Assembly: GCF_009915685.1 (NCBI RefSeq)
Contig: NZ_JAABLP010000001.1
Source: Pannonibacter tanglangensis
GTDB lineage: Bacteria > Pseudomonadota > Alphaproteobacteria > Rhizobiales > Stappiaceae
Length of the DNA stretch: 64,000 bases
Strand: one strand, 5' to 3'
Below are positions 62,199 to 64,000 of this stretch, piece after piece; position 1 is the first letter of the stretch, and every line of letters begins with the position of its first letter. The notes below the pieces were generated by a model, which saw nothing but the letters and a program-made list of their open reading frames with translations, did not search any database and had not been told where the DNA came from. The position numbers and the translations under genes were made by a program.

Positions 62199-62996
62199 CT
62201 AGGACACCTGCTTGCGCGCCCAGCCGGTGGCCCGGGCCACCAGCGGGAAATAGAGCCGGTAGGGCAGCAGGCGCAGCAGCTTGAGCTGGCGCACGAAGGC
62301 CTTCGGGAAGGCAATCTCGAACCGGTCGCTGCGCAGCCCCTCGGCAATGGCCAGCGCCGCCTCCTCGACCTTCATGAGATGCGGCATCGGGAAGGGATTG
62401 CTGGCGGTGGCTGGCGTGTCGACGAAGCCGGGCGAGACCAGCTGGATGCGGATGCCGGCAAGGTCGAGATCGAACTTCAGGCTTTCGACCATGTTGATCA
62501 GCCCCGCCTTGGTGGCGCCATAGGCTGCCGAGGTGGGCAGGCCGGAATAGCCGGCCACGGACGCGACCACGGCGATCTGCCCCTTGCGACGGGTCTTCAT
62601 GGCGGCGATCGCCGGCAGAAGCACGTTGACGGTGCCCTTGAGGTTGACATCGAAGGTCTGGGCATAGGCCTCGACGCTGCCGTCCAGCCCGTCCTGCGGC
62701 AGATAGATGCCGGCATTGGCGACCAGAAGCGCCAGCGGGCCGAGATCGGTCTCGATGCGGGCGGCCAGCGCCGCCATGGCGGCCGCGTCGGTCACGTCAC
62801 CGGCCATCGGAACGATGCGGCCGGCACTTTCCCGCGCCTCGGCCGCCAGCCCGACCAGCGCATCGGCCGAACGGGCCGTAACGGCGACGGTCCATCCCTG
62901 CCGCGCCAGTTCAAGGGCAAGCGCGCGGCCGATGCCGGAGCTTGCGCCGGTGATCCAGGCGGGGCCGTCGGAGGGGGAAGCGGTGAAAGTGGCCAA
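62199..62996 (-). CDS. Short-chain dehydrogenase/reductase (SDR)
   Basis: 265 aa. Classical SDR: an N-terminal cofactor motif (ITGASSGIGRALALELA), VANAGIYLPQDGL, the conserved Asn/Ser region VNVLLPAIAAMKTRRKGQIA and VVASVAGYSGLPTSAAYGAT with the active-site Tyr and Lys (YGATK). It would oxidise or reduce a hydroxyl or carbonyl group with NAD(P)(H); the substrate is not readable. It follows the ChrR-like gene by 55 bp on the same strand and is likely co-transcribed with it, so stress-linked expression is an inference. Confidence 0.93.
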   Translation of the reverse strand: MATFTASPSDGPAWITGASSGIGRALALELARQGWTVAVTARSADALVGLAAEARESAGRIVPMAGDVTDAAAMAALAARIETDLGPLALLVANAGIYLPQDGLDGSVEAYAQTFDVNLKGTVNVLLPAIAAMKTRRKGQIAVVASVAGYSGLPTSAAYGATKAGLINMVESLKFDLDLAGIRIQLVSPGFVDTPATASNPFPMPHLMKVEEAALAIAEGLRSDRFEIAFPKAFVRQLKLLRLLPYRLYFPLVARATGWARKQVS

Positions 62997-63051
62997 GTTC
63001 GGTCTCCTGCTTGAGCCTTGAGCTTACGCAGGAGACCGGACGGCGGATCGC

Positions 63052-63699
63052 TCAGCCGCGGATGAAGGGCTGCAGCAGACGCCCGACCGGACCGGTCAGG
63101 CGGAGGTGGCCCTCGGTGACGGCGAAGCAGATGCAGTCCTCGTCGTCGTCAGCCACGGGCTTGTGGTCGACGTGATCATCGGCCAGCGCGATGTCACCGC
63201 GGACATAATGCCCGTCCGCATCGGAGAAGCCGCCCTGGAGAACCAGGGTCAGCTCGGTGCCGTCATGGGTGTGGGAGGGCACCGCGCGGCCGGCCCGGAT
63301 CCACAGCAGGCTCGCCGCGCAGCCGTCGATCTCGCCCATGCGGTATTCCTTCACGCCCGGCATCAGGCTGCGCCACGCGATGCCGTCCAGCGTCGGACGG
63401 CCGAGCAGCCGGCGAATGCTCGTCGGCAGGCGCGGGTCGAAGGATTCTTCCGGCTGACGACGGACCGGGGCGACAGCGCCCAGACCGAAGATCGCAGCCA
63501 GCTTCTCGTCGCGGCCGGAAATCGTGACCGGTGCGGTGTGCTCCAGCTCCAGACCACCAAGGGCCTCGAGCTGGCGAACGTAGCTCCGGTTCCGGTCAGA
63601 GAGTTCCAGGTGTGCGCTGACGAGGACGCGTGCCGGCTCGGCCAGGGTTCCGGCCACATAGCCCGCAAGCAGTTCGTCGAGACCAGTTGTTTGTTCCAT
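63052..63699 (-). CDS. ChrR-like cupin protein (anti-sigma factor family)
   Basis: 215 aa from the ATG at 63699 (residue 5 of the longer frame). Layout of ChrR: an N-terminal helical anti-sigma region LDELLAGYVAGTLAEPARVL followed by AHLELSDRNRSYVRQLEALG. The C-terminal cupin has SHTHDGTELTLVLQGGFSDA, DGHYVRGD and DDHVDHKPVADDDEDCICFA. In the characterised Rhodobacter ChrR the helix after HLEL carries a zinc-binding CxxC; here it is SDRN, so no CxxC exists and zinc binding by this part is doubtful. No rpoE-like sigma gene is adjacent. Confidence 0.86.
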   Translation of the reverse strand: MEQTTGLDELLAGYVAGTLAEPARVLVSAHLELSDRNRSYVRQLEALGGLELEHTAPVTISGRDEKLAAIFGLGAVAPVRRQPEESFDPRLPTSIRRLLGRPTLDGIAWRSLMPGVKEYRMGEIDGCAASLLWIRAGRAVPSHTHDGTELTLVLQGGFSDADGHYVRGDIALADDHVDHKPVADDDEDCICFAVTEGHLRLTGPVGRLLQPFIRG

Positions 63700-63747
63700 C
63701 AGGGTGCCCAAAAGTCATTTTATTGATCGCGTACGGCTTTTTGTCTG

Positions 63748-63777
63748 ATGGTACGGAGGCCACAGGAAACCGGATCA
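63748..63777 (-). promoter_or_regulatory. Candidate ECF sigma (RpoE/ChrR-type) promoter for the chrR-SDR pair
   Basis: Read on the minus strand TGATCC (63772-63777) is followed after 18 bp by TACCAT (63748-63753), then 48 bp to the gene start. The spacing and -35 equal those of the element before the FAD-DUF1365-CFA operon; the -10 differs by two bases. This is consistent with autoregulation. Confidence 0.45.
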
Positions 63778-63813
63778 CGTTCTTGTGTGTTTTGTGGAAA
63801 GGTAGAGAAGGTG

Positions 63814-63939
63814 ATGCCGCCCGACAAGACCGGCGCGCGGCAGAAACTGGGACAAGCCGTTTCCAATACGGCGAAGATCCTCAGCCGGTTTTCCCGCCAC
63901 CCCGGCCCGCGACTTGATCCGCCGGACAAGGACGATTAG
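63814..63939 (+). CDS. Possible small protein (41 aa)
   Basis: ATG at 63814 preceded by GAGAAGG, reading MPPDKTGARQKLGQAVSNTA and continuing as a basic chain with an amphipathic helix and a Pro-rich tail. It has good start context and lies in the gap between the ChrR-like gene and a gene that starts at 63987. No known family; it could be a short regulatory or phage-type peptide or not a gene. Confidence 0.4.
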   Translation: MPPDKTGARQKLGQAVSNTAKILSRFSRHPGPRLDPPDKDD

Positions 63940-63986
63940 CGTCCGCAACAGGACGCCAACCGCCCACTGCTTGATCGGACCCTTTC

Positions 63987-64000
63987 ATGACCCGTTACGC
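63987..64000 (+). CDS. Start of a gene cut by the window's right edge
   Basis: An ATG at 63987 reads MTRYA before the window ends. Only the start is visible, so identity is unknown and the call itself is tentative. Confidence 0.2.

Overview
The window looks like the chromosome of a GC-rich alphaproteobacterium, probably of the Rhizobiales (Hyphomicrobiales). The basis is the Shemin-pathway hemA, the aerobic CobN/CobW/CobQ cobalamin route, the Pcm-TolC gene pair, and intergenic palindromic repeats of a kind common in that order. I cannot name the species from sequence alone.

Layout. 1-4.9 kb: TolC-type outer membrane channel (cut by the left edge), Pcm-like methyltransferase, tRNA-Cys and a PAS-GAF-GGDEF-EAL c-di-GMP protein. 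5-16.6 kb: a cobalamin locus. cobC-cobD and a DUF938 methyltransferase read rightward. hupE-cobU-cobW-cobN-cobO-cobQ read leftward behind a cobalamin riboswitch (16418-16608). 17.1-18.6 kb: tRNA-Asn followed by decayed mobile DNA, namely a DNA methyltransferase-like fragment and an IS3-family remnant. 18.6-24.6 kb: a compact, complete type II-C CRISPR-Cas locus. It has a 1032-aa Cas9, overlapping cas1 and cas2, and 22 repeats with 21 spacers. A tracrRNA is predicted on the opposite strand, just upstream of cas9.

25.3-49.7 kb: an exopolysaccharide / surface polysaccharide island. It starts with a Sel1-repeat secreted protein, UDP-glucose dehydrogenase and an epimerase. A phage-capsid pseudogene and a truncated second ugd copy follow. 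Then come rfbC-rfbB-rfbD-rfbA (dTDP-rhamnose), three glycosyltransferases, a polymerase-like membrane protein, a flippase, a pyruvyltransferase and an FrhB-like protein. A second IS3 remnant, galE, manC-type and UDP-glucuronate epimerase genes close the island. Genes at about 35.7-46 kb are visibly more AT-rich than their surroundings, which suggests acquisition by transfer.

50.4-64 kb: hemA, a small secreted protein, and an operon of FAD oxidoreductase, DUF1365 protein and cyclopropane-fatty-acid-synthase-like enzyme. An amino-acid ABC transporter pair, a MipA/OmpV protein, a membrane-bound AraC regulator, an SDR and a ChrR-like cupin protein follow. The FAD/DUF1365/CFA operon and the chrR-SDR pair both carry upstream sequences resembling a ChrR-type ECF sigma factor promoter (TGATCC, 18 bases, TAAGAT or TACCAT). 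This suggests a shared oxidative or membrane-lipid stress regulon.

The most notable system is the II-C CRISPR locus. Both tracrRNA and crRNAs are inferred to be transcribed opposite to the cas genes, the tracrRNA and cas9 promoters overlap, and the decayed repeats lie at the cas-distal end of the array.
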